A DNA stretch of 64,000 nucleotides from Pusillimonas sp. DMV24BSW_D (lineage in GTDB: Bacteria > Pseudomonadota > Gammaproteobacteria > Burkholderiales > Burkholderiaceae_B): assembly GCF_011388195.1 (NCBI RefSeq), contig NZ_CP049990.1, forward strand, positions 992,001 through 1,056,000, written 5' to 3'. The position numbers were made by a program, and so were the translations under genes. The number at the start of each line of letters is the position of its first letter. Position 1 is the first letter of the stretch. This document shows positions 47,809 through 56,454 of this stretch, piece after piece. Under the pieces are notes generated by a model. The model made no database searches, was not told the origin of the DNA, and was given only the letters and a program-made list of their open reading frames with translations.

Positions 47809-49389
47809 ATGAAGCACTACGATGTCATTATTGCGGGCTATGGGCCAACCGGCGCCACGCTGGCGAATTTGCTGGTTGCGCGGGGGCTTCAAGTGGCTGT
47901 TTTCGATAAGCTGCCCGACTTATACCCCTTGCCTCGGGCGATTGGAATAGACCACGAGGGTTTGCGCATCATGCAGGAAGTTGGGATTGCCGATGCGCTT
48001 CAGGATTTTATAGCGCCTTATCGGCCCAGCGAGTATCGCGGTGTCGATGGTCAACCCATCCTGCGCCTCGATGCCGCGCCTGCCCCGCACCGTCTGGGTT
48101 GGGCGCCCAATTATGTTTTTAATCAGCCCGCGCTGGAAAGTGCTTTGCGTAATCGCTTGTCCAAGCAAGACGCAGCGCATATTTTTCTTGAGGCTGAGGT
48201 GATCGATAACGGGCAGGATGCCGATTCGGCCTGGGTAGACGTCAAGCTGAAAGGCGAAACGCAAGTGACTCGATTCACTGGTTCCTATTTGATTGCTTGC
48301 GATGGTGGCGGCAGTCCTATCCGCAAGCGTTTGGGTATCGAGCTGGAGGATCTGGGTTTTGATGAGGCGTGGCTGGTTATCGATGCGATCGTCAACGACG
48401 AAAAGTTGGCGCAGTTGCCCGATACCCAGGTTCAGTATTGTGAGCCTGATCGTCCCTGCACGTTTGTGGTGGGACCGGGGAACCATCGGCGTTGGGAAGT
48501 GATGTTGCTGCCCGGCGAGCAAAATTCGGGGGATTATCCCGAAGAAGTGTTGTGGCCCATATTATCCCGGTGGTTGAAGCTGGGTGAGGGTCGCTTGTGG
48601 CGCCATGCCGCTTATCGCTTTCATGGGCTCGTAGCGCGCCACTGGCGTAAAGGGCGCACTCTTCTTGCCGGCGATGCGGCGCATATGACCCCGCCGTTTA
48701 TGGCTCAAGGAATGGTTCAGGGCATGCGCGATGCGCTTAATCTTGCCTGGAAGCTGGAGTGGGTATTAAAAGGGGCCGGAAATGATGCTCTTCTCGACTC
48801 TTACGAGCAGGAGCGTCATCCGCATGTGGTTGCCACCACGCGCGCGGCAATGGAGCTGGGTCGAATTATTTGTGAACGAGACGCCGATAAAGCCCGTCGT
48901 CGCGACGCAGACCTGCGCGCGAAGCAGGGTGGCGTCGTTAAAACAACGATTCGTCAGAACATGATTCCAGGTTTGACGTCCGGCTTGATCGACATAACTG
49001 CGCCGGGCGCAGGAACATTGTTTCCCCAGCCGTATGTCACTGTTCATGAGTCGGGTGAGCCGCGTTCAGGTTGGCTGGATCAATTTGTTCAGGGCCGTTC
49101 TTGTCTGTTATCGATCGGCCTGGTTTCCAAAACGGAGTCCGATCAGTTGCACAACCTGGCGCAACGAATCAATGCAACGTTGGTATGCATCGGCGCCGAC
49201 GACAATAGGGCGTCGCCGTATTCAGGCATTTGTGTAACGGAAGAAGAGGCGGTAATGGCGCCCTGGCTTGAGTCTTTGAATTGCCGCTACGTCATTTCAC
49301 GACCCGATCATTATGTGTATGGGGCCGCGCCCGACTTGGCGACGCTGGAAAATCTTGTTAATCGTTATGTGCGCGACTTGGGCGGTTAA
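47809..49389 (+). CDS. FAD-dependent aromatic monooxygenase, MhpA-like
   Basis: 526 residues, group A flavoprotein hydroxylase. FAD-binding 'DVIIAGYGPTGATLANLLVA' at the N-terminus, 'YLIACDGGGSPIRKRLGIEL' (the DG motif), and 'LLAGDAAHMTPPFMAQGMVQ' (second FAD motif, very close to MhpA) are visible. The C-terminal 130 residues form the usual thioredoxin-like tail. These enzymes hydroxylate phenolic acids such as 3-(3-hydroxyphenyl)propionate with NAD(P)H. No ring-cleavage dioxygenase is in the window, so the pathway is incomplete here and the substrate is open. Confidence 0.92.
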   Translation: MKHYDVIIAGYGPTGATLANLLVARGLQVAVFDKLPDLYPLPRAIGIDHEGLRIMQEVGIADALQDFIAPYRPSEYRGVDGQPILRLDAAPAPHRLGWAPNYVFNQPALESALRNRLSKQDAAHIFLEAEVIDNGQDADSAWVDVKLKGETQVTRFTGSYLIACDGGGSPIRKRLGIELEDLGFDEAWLVIDAIVNDEKLAQLPDTQVQYCEPDRPCTFVVGPGNHRRWEVMLLPGEQNSGDYPEEVLWPILSRWLKLGEGRLWRHAAYRFHGLVARHWRKGRTLLAGDAAHMTPPFMAQGMVQGMRDALNLAWKLEWVLKGAGNDALLDSYEQERHPHVVATTRAAMELGRIICERDADKARRRDADLRAKQGGVVKTTIRQNMIPGLTSGLIDITAPGAGTLFPQPYVTVHESGEPRSGWLDQFVQGRSCLLSIGLVSKTESDQLHNLAQRINATLVCIGADDNRASPYSGICVTEEEAVMAPWLESLNCRYVISRPDHYVYGAAPDLATLENLVNRYVRDLGG

Positions 49390-49409
49390 GGCGTGAAGCG
49401 ACAGGCGAA

Positions 49410-49952
49410 TTAGCCTTCTTTACCCGGGTTGCGCCACATTTCTTCTTTTTCGTTAAGTGTGCGGGCCAACACAAAGCATAAGTCGGAGAGCCGGTTCAAA
49501 TATTGTTTTACAGGGTCCGAGACCGCCTCATGTTCGCTTAGCGCGATAACATTACGTTCGGCGCGACGACACACTGTGCGGGCCACATGGGCCAAGGCCG
49601 TGGCGCGGGTTCCGCCGGGCAAAACAAACTCTTTCAATGGTGCCAGCATGGCATTGAATTTCTTCAACGCTTGATCCAGTCGGGCAATTTGCTCTGTTTT
49701 TATGGCAGCGTAGCCGGGAATGCACAGCTCGGCGCCGACACTAAACAAATCGTTCTGAACTTGGCCAAGCAGCGTGTTGATTTCTTCAGGCAGTGGCTCG
49801 GTTCGCCATAAACCAATCATGCTGTTCAGTTCGTCGACATCTCCCATGGCCTGAACGCGTCGCGCATGTTTGTTGATACGGGTGCCGTCACCCAGTGCGG
49901 TGGTGCCGTCGTCACCGGTGCGTGTTGCGATAACTGACAGTCTGTTTGCCAT
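49410..49952 (-). CDS. Cob(I)alamin adenosyltransferase, PduO type
   Basis: 180 residues. Transfers the adenosyl group of ATP to cob(I)alamin. 'TRTGDDGTTALGDGTRINKH' is the ATP-binding motif, 'GDVDELNSMIGLWR' and the helical 'HVARTVCRRAERNVIALSE' follow. Converges on the MhpA-like gene with a 20-bp gap. No other cobalamin gene is nearby. Confidence 0.94.
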   Translation of the reverse strand: MANRLSVIATRTGDDGTTALGDGTRINKHARRVQAMGDVDELNSMIGLWRTEPLPEEINTLLGQVQNDLFSVGAELCIPGYAAIKTEQIARLDQALKKFNAMLAPLKEFVLPGGTRATALAHVARTVCRRAERNVIALSEHEAVSDPVKQYLNRLSDLCFVLARTLNEKEEMWRNPGKEG

Positions 49953-50024
49953 GATGGATGCTCAGTGTTGGTATGATGTCATTGAATGGATTGTAATTTC
50001 TCTAATAAAAGCAGGGGTAGCGCA

Positions 50025-50333
50025 ATGGTTTGGTCGCGCAGAAAAGCAATTTCCGGTTTGGTGGCAATGGCCGGCATATTAACGGCGTTTTCGTTTGCTC
50101 CGGTTCGGGCTCAGCAGGCCACAGCCTCCGGGAAAGTGCGTCGGGTGAATCCGTCGGCCGGTAAAATTACCATTATGCATGGTGAAATCGTCGAACTTAA
50201 GCTTCCCGCCATGACGCTTGTTTATCGCGTGGAACCGCAACTCATCCAGGAAATTCAGCCCGGCGATCAGGTCACGTTTACGGTGGTCCGCCAGAATGGC
50301 GATTACGTGATTATTGAAATTCGCAAGGGCTGA
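50025..50333 (+). CDS. Small CusF-like periplasmic protein, copper site partly altered
   Basis: 102 residues from the ATG at 50025; N-terminal signal ('RRKAISGLVAMAGILTAFSF') ending near 'VRAQQ'. The rest is the CusF-like small beta-barrel: 'VRRVNPSAGKITIMHGEIVE'. E. coli CusF binds Cu(I) through His36, Met47 and Met49, capped by Trp44. The aligned stretch here is 'HGEIVELKLPAMTLVYRV': His and the first Met remain, but Trp is Leu and the second Met is Leu. Copper binding may be weaker or the role different. Converges on hslU. Confidence 0.8.
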   Translation: MVWSRRKAISGLVAMAGILTAFSFAPVRAQQATASGKVRRVNPSAGKITIMHGEIVELKLPAMTLVYRVEPQLIQEIQPGDQVTFTVVRQNGDYVIIEIRKG

Positions 50334-50347
50334 TTACACCATGGTTT

Positions 50348-51679
50348 TTACAGTACGTAGCGCGCAAGGTCTTCTTTGCCGGCCACGTCTTCCAGTTGGT
50401 TGTTTACATATGTGGTATCAATAACAACCGTTTTCCCGCCATTGGATGTTGCCTCGTACGACAATTCCTCAAGCAGTTTTTCCATTACCGTATGCAAACG
50501 TCGTGCGCCGATATTTTCAGTGCGTTCGTTTACTTCATAAGCCAGCTCGGCCAGGCGCTGAATACCGTCGTCGGTGAATTCCAGATTTACTTCCTCGGTT
50601 GCCATGAGCGCCCGATATTGTTTGGTCAGTGACGCGTCAGTGTCACACAGTATTCGCACAAAATCCTGAGCTGTTAGCGAATCGAGCTCTACACGGATCG
50701 GAAACCGGCCCTGCAACTCCGGGATCAGGTCGGATGGTCGAGCCAGGTGAAACGCTCCCGAAGCGATGAACAGAATGTGATCGGTTTTCACCACGCCGTA
50801 TTTGGTGTTCACGCTGGTGCCCTCCACCAATGGCAAAAGGTCACGTTGAACCCCTTGGCGGGACACATCACCACTGGTTTGTTCCTGTCGGGTGGTGATT
50901 TTGTCGATTTCATCCAGGAACACAATGCCATTTTGTTCCGCGTTGGTAATGGCGGTGCTGCGTAGCTCTTCTTCATTGACGCGTCGGGCTGCTTCTTCCT
51001 CGGTAATAAGACGGAAGGCCTCCTTAACCGTCATTTTCCGGGTCTTTTTCTTTTCCCGTCCCATGCCTGCGAACATGCCTTTAAGCTGCTCGGTCATCTC
51101 TTCCATGCCCGGCGGCGCCATGATTTCCATTTGCGGCATGGGTTGTTCAACTTCAATTTCGATTTCCGTCTCGTCGAGCTGACCTTCCCGCAGACGTTTG
51201 CGGAACGTTTGCCGCGCCGCATTCTCTTCGCGTTGTGGCTGTCCGTGCGCATCGCGAGGGGGAGGTATCAGGACATCAAGAATTCGGTCTTCCGCCGCAT
51301 CTTCAGCCTGGGTTTTGACCCGTTTCATTTCAAGCTCACGGGTTTGTTTGATGGAAATGTCGACCAGGTCGCGAATAATGGTGTCGACATCGCGCCCGAC
51401 ATAGCCCACTTCAGTGAATTTGGTCGCTTCAATTTTGATAAAAGGGGCGTTGGCCAGCTTGGCCAGGCGTCGCGCTATCTCGGTTTTGCCGACCCCGGTG
51501 GGGCCGATCATGAGAATGTTCTTTGGCACGATCTCATTACGCAGCGGCTGAGGGACCTGCTGGCGGCGCCAGCGGTTACGCAAGGCGACGGCTACGGATC
51601 GTTTCGCTTTCTTTTGGCCAACAATGTGCTTGTCGAGTTCGGAGACAATTTCCCCGGGGGTCATGTTCAGGGCGGACAT
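50348..51679 (-). CDS. hslU: HslUV protease ATPase subunit HslU
   Basis: 443 residues, AAA+ unfoldase that feeds HslV. '[20 protein letters not shown]' start, Walker A '[20 protein letters not shown]', Walker B '[11 protein letters not shown]', pore motif 'GYVGRD' and the C-terminal 'EDLARYVL' that docks into HslV. It is 15 bp after hslV on the minus strand. Confidence 0.97.
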   Translation of the reverse strand: MSALNMTPGEIVSELDKHIVGQKKAKRSVAVALRNRWRRQQVPQPLRNEIVPKNILMIGPTGVGKTEIARRLAKLANAPFIKIEATKFTEVGYVGRDVDTIIRDLVDISIKQTRELEMKRVKTQAEDAAEDRILDVLIPPPRDAHGQPQREENAARQTFRKRLREGQLDETEIEIEVEQPMPQMEIMAPPGMEEMTEQLKGMFAGMGREKKKTRKMTVKEAFRLITEEEAARRVNEEELRSTAITNAEQNGIVFLDEIDKITTRQEQTSGDVSRQGVQRDLLPLVEGTSVNTKYGVVKTDHILFIASGAFHLARPSDLIPELQGRFPIRVELDSLTAQDFVRILCDTDASLTKQYRALMATEEVNLEFTDDGIQRLAELAYEVNERTENIGARRLHTVMEKLLEELSYEATSNGGKTVVIDTTYVNNQLEDVAGKEDLARYVL

Positions 51680-51694
51680 AAATTTGCTTTTCAG

Positions 51695-52228
51695 TTACAG
51701 GGTTTCAATAACGTGATTCTGGTTCGTGTAAATGCACAGGTCGCCGGCGATACCCAATGATTTCTTTACAATTTCCTCGGCGGAAAGGTCGGTATTCTGT
51801 AATAGTGCCAATGCAGCCGATTGCGCGTAAGCGCCGCCGGAACCAATGGCGGCTAAACCATACTCGGGCTCAAGCACGTCGCCATTACCACTGAGGATCA
51901 GGGAGTGCTCTTTATCGGCCACAATCAGCATGGCTTCAAGCCGGCGCAAAACCCGATCTGTGCGCCAGTCACGAGTTAGCTCGACAGCTGCGCGCAACAA
52001 GTGGCCCTGATGTTTTTCCAGTTTCCCCTCAAAGCGTTCCTGTAGGGTGAAAGCATCGGCGGTGGCACCGGCAAAACCGGCCAGTACTTTGTCGTGAAAT
52101 AAACGGCGGATTTTCCGGGCCGTTCCTTTAAATACGATATTGCCCAGGGTTACTTGACCATCGCCGCCGATGGCCACCTGGTCGCCGCGCCGAACGCAGA
52201 CAATGGTAGTAGCGTGAAATTGTTCCAT
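51695..52228 (-). CDS. hslV: HslUV protease peptidase subunit HslV
   Basis: 177 residues from the ATG at 52228, preceded by AAAGGAAGGA; a longer frame starts 48 bp upstream without support. The mature catalytic threonine is in '[12 protein letters not shown]' (T of TTIV), with 'DGQVTLGN', '[12 protein letters not shown]' and '[20 protein letters not shown]' as family motifs. Degrades unfolded and regulatory proteins with HslU; a heat-shock pair in many bacteria. Confidence 0.97.
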   Translation of the reverse strand: MEQFHATTIVCVRRGDQVAIGGDGQVTLGNIVFKGTARKIRRLFHDKVLAGFAGATADAFTLQERFEGKLEKHQGHLLRAAVELTRDWRTDRVLRRLEAMLIVADKEHSLILSGNGDVLEPEYGLAAIGSGGAYAQSAALALLQNTDLSAEEIVKKSLGIAGDLCIYTNQNHVIETL

Positions 52229-52303
52229 ATTCCTTCCTTTGAACGCTTTATTTGGGGCTGAAAGAGAAACTTTCAAGCCCCTTTCAAGGGTCGGGCGTTA
52301 AGG

Positions 52304-52345
52304 AAATAAAAAACGGCACTGTGTTTTTCGACACAATGCCGTTTT
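52304..52345 (-). terminator. Terminator of dksA
   Basis: A 14-bp stem with one mismatch (52310-52323 with 52332-52345), 8-base loop, followed on the minus strand by TTTATTT. It lies about 30 bases after the dksA stop. Confidence 0.85.
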
Positions 52346-52375
52346 GTTTATGGTGAACCCACCGGGGCCGGCTAT

Positions 52376-52825
52376 TTAGTCGCCATAAAGTTTTTGCCGC
52401 ATTTCACGCCGCTCTTGTGCTTCCAGCGAGAGGGTTGCGGTTGGCCGTGCAAGCAGACGGGGAATGCCAATGGGTTCGCCCGTTTCCTCGCACCACCCAT
52501 ACGTGCCACTGTCTATCATCGTGAGCGATTGCTGAACTTTCTTCAATAGCTTGCGTTCACGATCACGCGTGCGCAGTTCCAGCGCATGCTCTTCTTCAAT
52601 GGTGGCGCGATCGGCGGGGTCGGGAACAAATTGGGTTTCACGCAGGTGTTCGGTTGTAACGCCGGCGTTTGTCAGGATGTCTTGCTCAAGCTGTTTGAGC
52701 CGATCACGGAAAAAGGCCAGTTGTGCCTCGTTCATATAGTCGGACTCGGGCATGGCTAACAGTTCTTTTTCGGTGAGCGGCTTGGCTTGCGCTTCTTCTT
52801 TGGTGTTGCCTGATTTGGTGGCCAT
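52376..52825 (-). CDS. dksA: RNA polymerase-binding regulator DksA, zinc cysteines mostly lost
   Basis: 149 residues. DksA enters the RNA polymerase secondary channel and works with ppGpp. 'YMNEAQLAFFRDRLKQLEQD' begins the coiled coil; 'DPADRATIEEEHALELRTRD' is the tip with the paired acidic residues (here DPAD). The zinc finger usually has C-x2-C-x17-C-x2-C; here 'YGWCEETGEPIGIPRLLARP' and 'TATLSLEAQERREM' keep only the first Cys. It should fold without zinc. It lies 43 bp downstream of a COG0523 gene on the same strand. Confidence 0.94.
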   Translation of the reverse strand: MATKSGNTKEEAQAKPLTEKELLAMPESDYMNEAQLAFFRDRLKQLEQDILTNAGVTTEHLRETQFVPDPADRATIEEEHALELRTRDRERKLLKKVQQSLTMIDSGTYGWCEETGEPIGIPRLLARPTATLSLEAQERREMRQKLYGD

Positions 52826-52868
52826 GATGTACCCCTAAAAATAGACGTCTTGTGCTTAATAATAAGTG

Positions 52869-53930
52869 TTAAGCAAGACAATTATCCAGGCCCTGACGGA
52901 AAATGTCTTCGGGCAGTTTTCGACCAATAAAAACCATTTTGGTTCCACGTTTTTCATTGGCTTGCCAGGCTTTGCCCGGCTCGGCACCCATCATCATGTG
53001 AACCCCTTGGAACAGCATGCGACGGTTAATGCCTTTTATATACAGAATTCCTTTGTAGCGCAGAAGGTCGGGCCCATAAACCTGCACGATGCCCCCCAAA
53101 AACTCTTCCAGTTTTTCCGGGTCGAATGCCTCATTTGAACGATATACAAACGCCCCGATTTCATCGCTGTGATGCGCGTGATGGTGATCATGGTGATGCC
53201 CGTGATGATGGTCGTGCCCATGGTCGTGATCGTGTGCCGCGTCGGGGTGGGTGTCCGCCAGGAACGCCGGGTCGATATCCAGGATCGTGTTCAGGTTAAA
53301 GCCGCTGATGTCGAGCAAGTCTTTAATGTCGGCTTCGCCGAAATGCACCGTTGTGATGGGCGCGCGAGGGTTCATATGCACAATGCGTGAACGCAGTGCT
53401 TGAAACTCGTCGTCGCTTACCAGGTCTTTCTTGGAAACCAGGATGCGGTCGGCAAAGCCTACTTGCTTCTGGGCTTCTTCCTGTTCGTTCAGCGTTTCCA
53501 TGCCGTGCTTGGCGTCGACAATGGTAATGACGGAGTCGAGCCGATAGTATTCGGCGATGTCGTCATCCATGAAAAACGTCTGGCATACCGGGCCCGGGTT
53601 GGCCATGCCGGTTGTTTCAATCACAATGCGGTCGAAGGCGATGTCGCCGGCTTTACGCTTGGCGCGCAGCTCGCCAAGGGCACGTTGCAAATCGCCGCGA
53701 ATAGTGCAGCACACGCAACCATTGCTTAATTCGATGATTTGCTCGTCGCTTTCCTGAACCAGCAATTCGTTATCAATGCTTTCCGGTCCGAACTCATTTT
53801 CAATAACGGCAATGCGCTGCCCATGGTTTTCCGACAGCAAGCGCTTAAGCAGGGTGGTTTTACCGGCGCCAAGAAAGCCAGTAAGGATGGTGACGGGCAC
53901 CATATTGTCAATTTTCAAACCGGTGGTCAT
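52869..53930 (-). CDS. COG0523 GTPase, probable zinc chaperone (CobW/ZigA type)
   Basis: 353 residues. G3E GTPase with Walker A 'ILTGFLGAGKTTLLKRLL', metal motif 'ELSNGCVCCTIRGDL' (CxCC), 'VIETTGMANPGPV' and a CobW C-terminal domain. A His/Asp-rich linker at about 225-255 ('HDHDHGHDHHHGHHHDHHHA') could bind zinc or another metal. COG0523 members in Zur neighbourhoods hand scarce zinc to client proteins. It lies between zur (166 bp upstream) and dksA. Confidence 0.93.
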   Translation of the reverse strand: MTTGLKIDNMVPVTILTGFLGAGKTTLLKRLLSENHGQRIAVIENEFGPESIDNELLVQESDEQIIELSNGCVCCTIRGDLQRALGELRAKRKAGDIAFDRIVIETTGMANPGPVCQTFFMDDDIAEYYRLDSVITIVDAKHGMETLNEQEEAQKQVGFADRILVSKKDLVSDDEFQALRSRIVHMNPRAPITTVHFGEADIKDLLDISGFNLNTILDIDPAFLADTHPDAAHDHDHGHDHHHGHHHDHHHAHHSDEIGAFVYRSNEAFDPEKLEEFLGGIVQVYGPDLLRYKGILYIKGINRRMLFQGVHMMMGAEPGKAWQANEKRGTKMVFIGRKLPEDIFRQGLDNCLA

Positions 53931-54096
53931 AACAGCTCACAACGCACAGCCCTAAGAGGGAAAAATAGATTCCCGAATCATTTGGGGATGCATAAAAAAA
54001 TATCAACGTGCGATTACAGCACAGGCCGGCGCCAAGAGCAAACGGTTTGCTTAGTTGTTGTATTTCAAGCGTTTTTTGGTTCGGGTTAGTACTGAC

Positions 54097-54597
54097 TCAT
54101 GCCAGAGGTGTTTCATGTTGCTGACTACTGTGTCGTTGCTGATGGCAACGATTGCATAAAGCCCGCAACTCGGTTTCGTGGTGTTCCAGAACAAAGCCCG
54201 CACTGGCCACTTTGCGTGCCAGTTTCTTGTGAAGCTCAGGGTCGCTGAATTCTGCAACCGCGCCACATTGGGTGCAGATGACCAGGATGTCGTGAGGCTC
54301 GCCGGCGGCATCCATGCAGGCTGCCCATGCGTTGACGGCGTCAAGTCGGTGAATAAGCCCTTCTTCAATTAAGAAGTCCAGCGCGCGGTAGACGGTGGGA
54401 GGAGCGGCGCCGGGCTGAAATTCCCGGATTTCTTCCAGAAGCTCGTAAGCTTTCACACTACGCTGTCGCCGCAACAAAATTTCCAGTACTTTGCGTCGAA
54501 TAGGCGTGAGTCGGCGTCCTCGCTGGCTACAAAGCTTTTCCGCAGTTTTTAATTGTTTGGCGATGCCCGAGGACAATTCGCTGGCTTGACGAGGCAT
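54097..54597 (-). CDS. zur: Zinc uptake regulator Zur (Fur family)
   Basis: 166 residues. Winged helix ('RRLTPIRRKVLEILLRRQRS', 'PPTVYRALDFLIEEGLIHRL') and a dimerisation domain with structural-zinc pairs CTQC and CNRC; 'GEPHDILVICTQCG' holds further ligands. Identity as Zur rather than Fur is inferred from the divergent znuCBA operon and the palindrome between them, 18 bp upstream of its ATG, which also implies self-control. Confidence 0.93.
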   Translation of the reverse strand: MPRQASELSSGIAKQLKTAEKLCSQRGRRLTPIRRKVLEILLRRQRSVKAYELLEEIREFQPGAAPPTVYRALDFLIEEGLIHRLDAVNAWAACMDAAGEPHDILVICTQCGAVAEFSDPELHKKLARKVASAGFVLEHHETELRALCNRCHQQRHSSQQHETPLA

Positions 54598-54615
54598 AGT
54601 GTATCCGTGTGCCGT

Positions 54616-54627
54616 ATGTTATAACAT
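54616..54627. promoter_or_regulatory. Zur-box-like palindrome
   Basis: ATGTTATAACAT is a perfect 12-bp palindrome matching the core of known Zur operators (TGTTATA...TATAACA). It lies between divergent zur and znu genes and can serve both. Confidence 0.75.
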
Positions 54628-54671
54628 TACTCTAGCAACGTTGTAGATTCAACTTCTCATTATCCTCAATT

Positions 54672-54818
54672 ATGTCTGTTTTTGCTCGATCTGTGCGTCA
54701 ACGTCAACCATATCGCGGCTCCATCGTTCTGTTTTCCGCTTGGGCTCGTGCATGGCGTACTGCAATCGTGGTCGCTTTTTTATGGGCGGTGACGGGCTGG
54801 GCCATGCAGTGGTGGTAG
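54672..54818 (+). CDS. Candidate 48-residue membrane protein at the head of the znu operon
   Basis: An open frame of 48 codons, ATG 54672 to TAG 54816-54818, ending 10 bp before the znuC start. Residues 1-30 are polar and Arg-rich ('MSVFARSVRQRQPYRG'), residues of about 30-46 hydrophobic ('TAIVVAFLWAVTGWAMQWW'), as for a small single-pass protein with cytoplasmic basic N-terminus. It starts 45 bp after the Zur-box-like site. There is no clear Shine-Dalgarno sequence, so it could be leaderless or not translated. I do not recognise a family. Confidence 0.5.
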   Translation: MSVFARSVRQRQPYRGSIVLFSAWARAWRTAIVVAFLWAVTGWAMQWW

Positions 54819-54828
54819 GTTGCGGCTT

Positions 54829-55545
54829 ATGAACCAGGCGATGATTGAGCTTGATGAGGTTTCGTTGGGTTGGCGCGATCGTGTTGCGCTTCGCGATGTG
54901 TCCGGTCGTTTTGTGCAAGGGTCCTTAACGGCTATTGTCGGGCCGAATGGCGCGGGTAAGTCAACCCTTGTTAAGGCGTTGATGGGGCAATTAAGCCCGT
55001 TAAGCGGCGAGATCCGTTTTGCGCCCGACGCCCAAAACAACGTGGCCTGTTTGCCGCAGCTTGGTGAGCTTGACCGAAGTTTCCCGATTAGTGTGTATGA
55101 CCTTGTCGCCATGGGGGCGTGGCGACGTACTGGGTGGTGGAAGGGTTTTGGCCTATCTGAACACGACCGCGTGTTGCAGGCACTTGATACGGTAGGTCTG
55201 GCAGATTTCAGCCGGCGCATTATTGGTACGCTTTCCGGCGGGCAGCTTCAGCGCGCCTTGTTTGCACGGTTAATGCTTCACAACGCTAGCGTGCTGATTC
55301 TCGACGAGCCGTTCGCCGCCGTCGATCGACACACAACGGACGACTTGCTGGAACTGTTACTGATTTGGCACAACGAGGGGCGTACGGTGATTGTCGTATT
55401 GCATGATCTTGATTGTGTCCGTAACTTGTTCCCAGAAACCCTTTTGTTGGCGGGACAGGTTGTTGGTTGGGGGCAAACCGCGCAGGTGTTAACCACCGAG
55501 AATTTGCACCTGGCGCGCCACTTGTGCGCAGGAGATTACCTGTGA
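54829..55545 (+). CDS. znuC: Zinc ABC transporter ATPase ZnuC
   Basis: 238 residues. Walker A 'GPNGAGKSTLVKALMG', ABC signature 'LSGGQLQRALFARLM', Walker B 'VLILDEPFAAVD' and switch His 'VIVVLHDLDCV'. I start at the ATG at 54829 (AGGT upstream); 54841 is an alternative. Overlaps znuB by 4 bp. Confidence 0.94.
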   Translation: MNQAMIELDEVSLGWRDRVALRDVSGRFVQGSLTAIVGPNGAGKSTLVKALMGQLSPLSGEIRFAPDAQNNVACLPQLGELDRSFPISVYDLVAMGAWRRTGWWKGFGLSEHDRVLQALDTVGLADFSRRIIGTLSGGQLQRALFARLMLHNASVLILDEPFAAVDRHTTDDLLELLLIWHNEGRTVIVVLHDLDCVRNLFPETLLLAGQVVGWGQTAQVLTTENLHLARHLCAGDYL

Positions 55546-56432
55546 GCGGAATCGATTTCCTGTTCGTGCCGTTCACAGAGTTCGCATTTATGCGGCGTGC
55601 GCTGGCGGGGTCGGTTTCATTGGCATTTGCAGCCGGTCCGCTTGGTGTCATTCTGGTGCTTCGACGTATGAGTCTGATGGGCGACGCGATGGCACATGCC
55701 ATTTTGCCGGGTGTGGCGGTTGGTTTTTTAACGGCGGGGTTGTCGTTATGGGCGATGGCGCTGGGCGGATTGGTAACCGGGTTGCTGGTGGCTATATTGG
55801 CCGGGTTTGTGTCGCGTCTGACGCCATTACGTGAAGATGCCAGCTTTGCGGCTTTTTATTTGGTTTCCCTTGGTTTGGGTGTATTGCTGGTGTCGTTGCG
55901 GGGCTCCAATATGGATCTGATCCATGTTTTGTTTGGAACAGTATTGGGTTTGAATGACGCATCTCTTTTATTGGTGACATCAACGGCCTCGGTGACACTA
56001 TTTGTGTTGGCGCTGATTTTGCGTCCTCTGGTTGCGGAATGTCTTGATCCTGCATTTATGAGGGCGGAAAAAGGGTATGGTTCCATCAGCCATATGGTGT
56101 TTTTGGTTCTGCTGGTAATGACGTTGGTGGCGGGTTTTCAGGTTTTAGGCACGCTCATGGTAGTGGGCATCATGATGCTGCCCGCTGCTTCCGCCCGGTT
56201 TTGGGTGCGCTCAGTTGTGCGACAGATGGCCATGGCTGCATTCATTGGTGTTGCGGCCTCGTACTTGGGGTTGTTGTTTTCTTATTACCTTAATGTGCCT
56301 GCCTCGGCAGCCATTATTCTAACGGCGGGCATTTTGTATTTTGCTTCAGTTGTGGTGGGGCCTCAAGGTGGTTTGATTCAGGTTGCGCGCCAGTATCGCG
56401 CGCGGCGTTATCTATCAAAAATAGCGAAATAA
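55542..56432 (+). CDS. znuB: Zinc ABC transporter permease ZnuB
   Basis: 296 residues from the GTG at 55542 (AGGAG upstream), overlapping the znuC stop; longer frames lie inside znuC. About eight membrane helices, ABC-3 family: 'RRMSLMGDAMAHAILPGVAV' and 'VLGTLMVVGIMMLPAASARF' are typical. The permease works with ZnuA and ZnuC. Confidence 0.94.
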   Translation: MSGIDFLFVPFTEFAFMRRALAGSVSLAFAAGPLGVILVLRRMSLMGDAMAHAILPGVAVGFLTAGLSLWAMALGGLVTGLLVAILAGFVSRLTPLREDASFAAFYLVSLGLGVLLVSLRGSNMDLIHVLFGTVLGLNDASLLLVTSTASVTLFVLALILRPLVAECLDPAFMRAEKGYGSISHMVFLVLLVMTLVAGFQVLGTLMVVGIMMLPAASARFWVRSVVRQMAMAAFIGVAASYLGLLFSYYLNVPASAAIILTAGILYFASVVVGPQGGLIQVARQYRARRYLSKIAK

Positions 56433-56454
56433 TGTGGGTAAAGCGGAGTAGAGC

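Noticed and set aside
51131-51760. 209-codon open frame on the plus strand
   Set aside because: Antisense to hslU and the end of hslV, both certain genes; no start signal.
53169-53260. Tandem CAT/GTG-rich repeats in the COG0523 gene
   Set aside because: They encode the His/Asp-rich metal-binding linker in frame; not a microsatellite of separate interest and not CRISPR-like.
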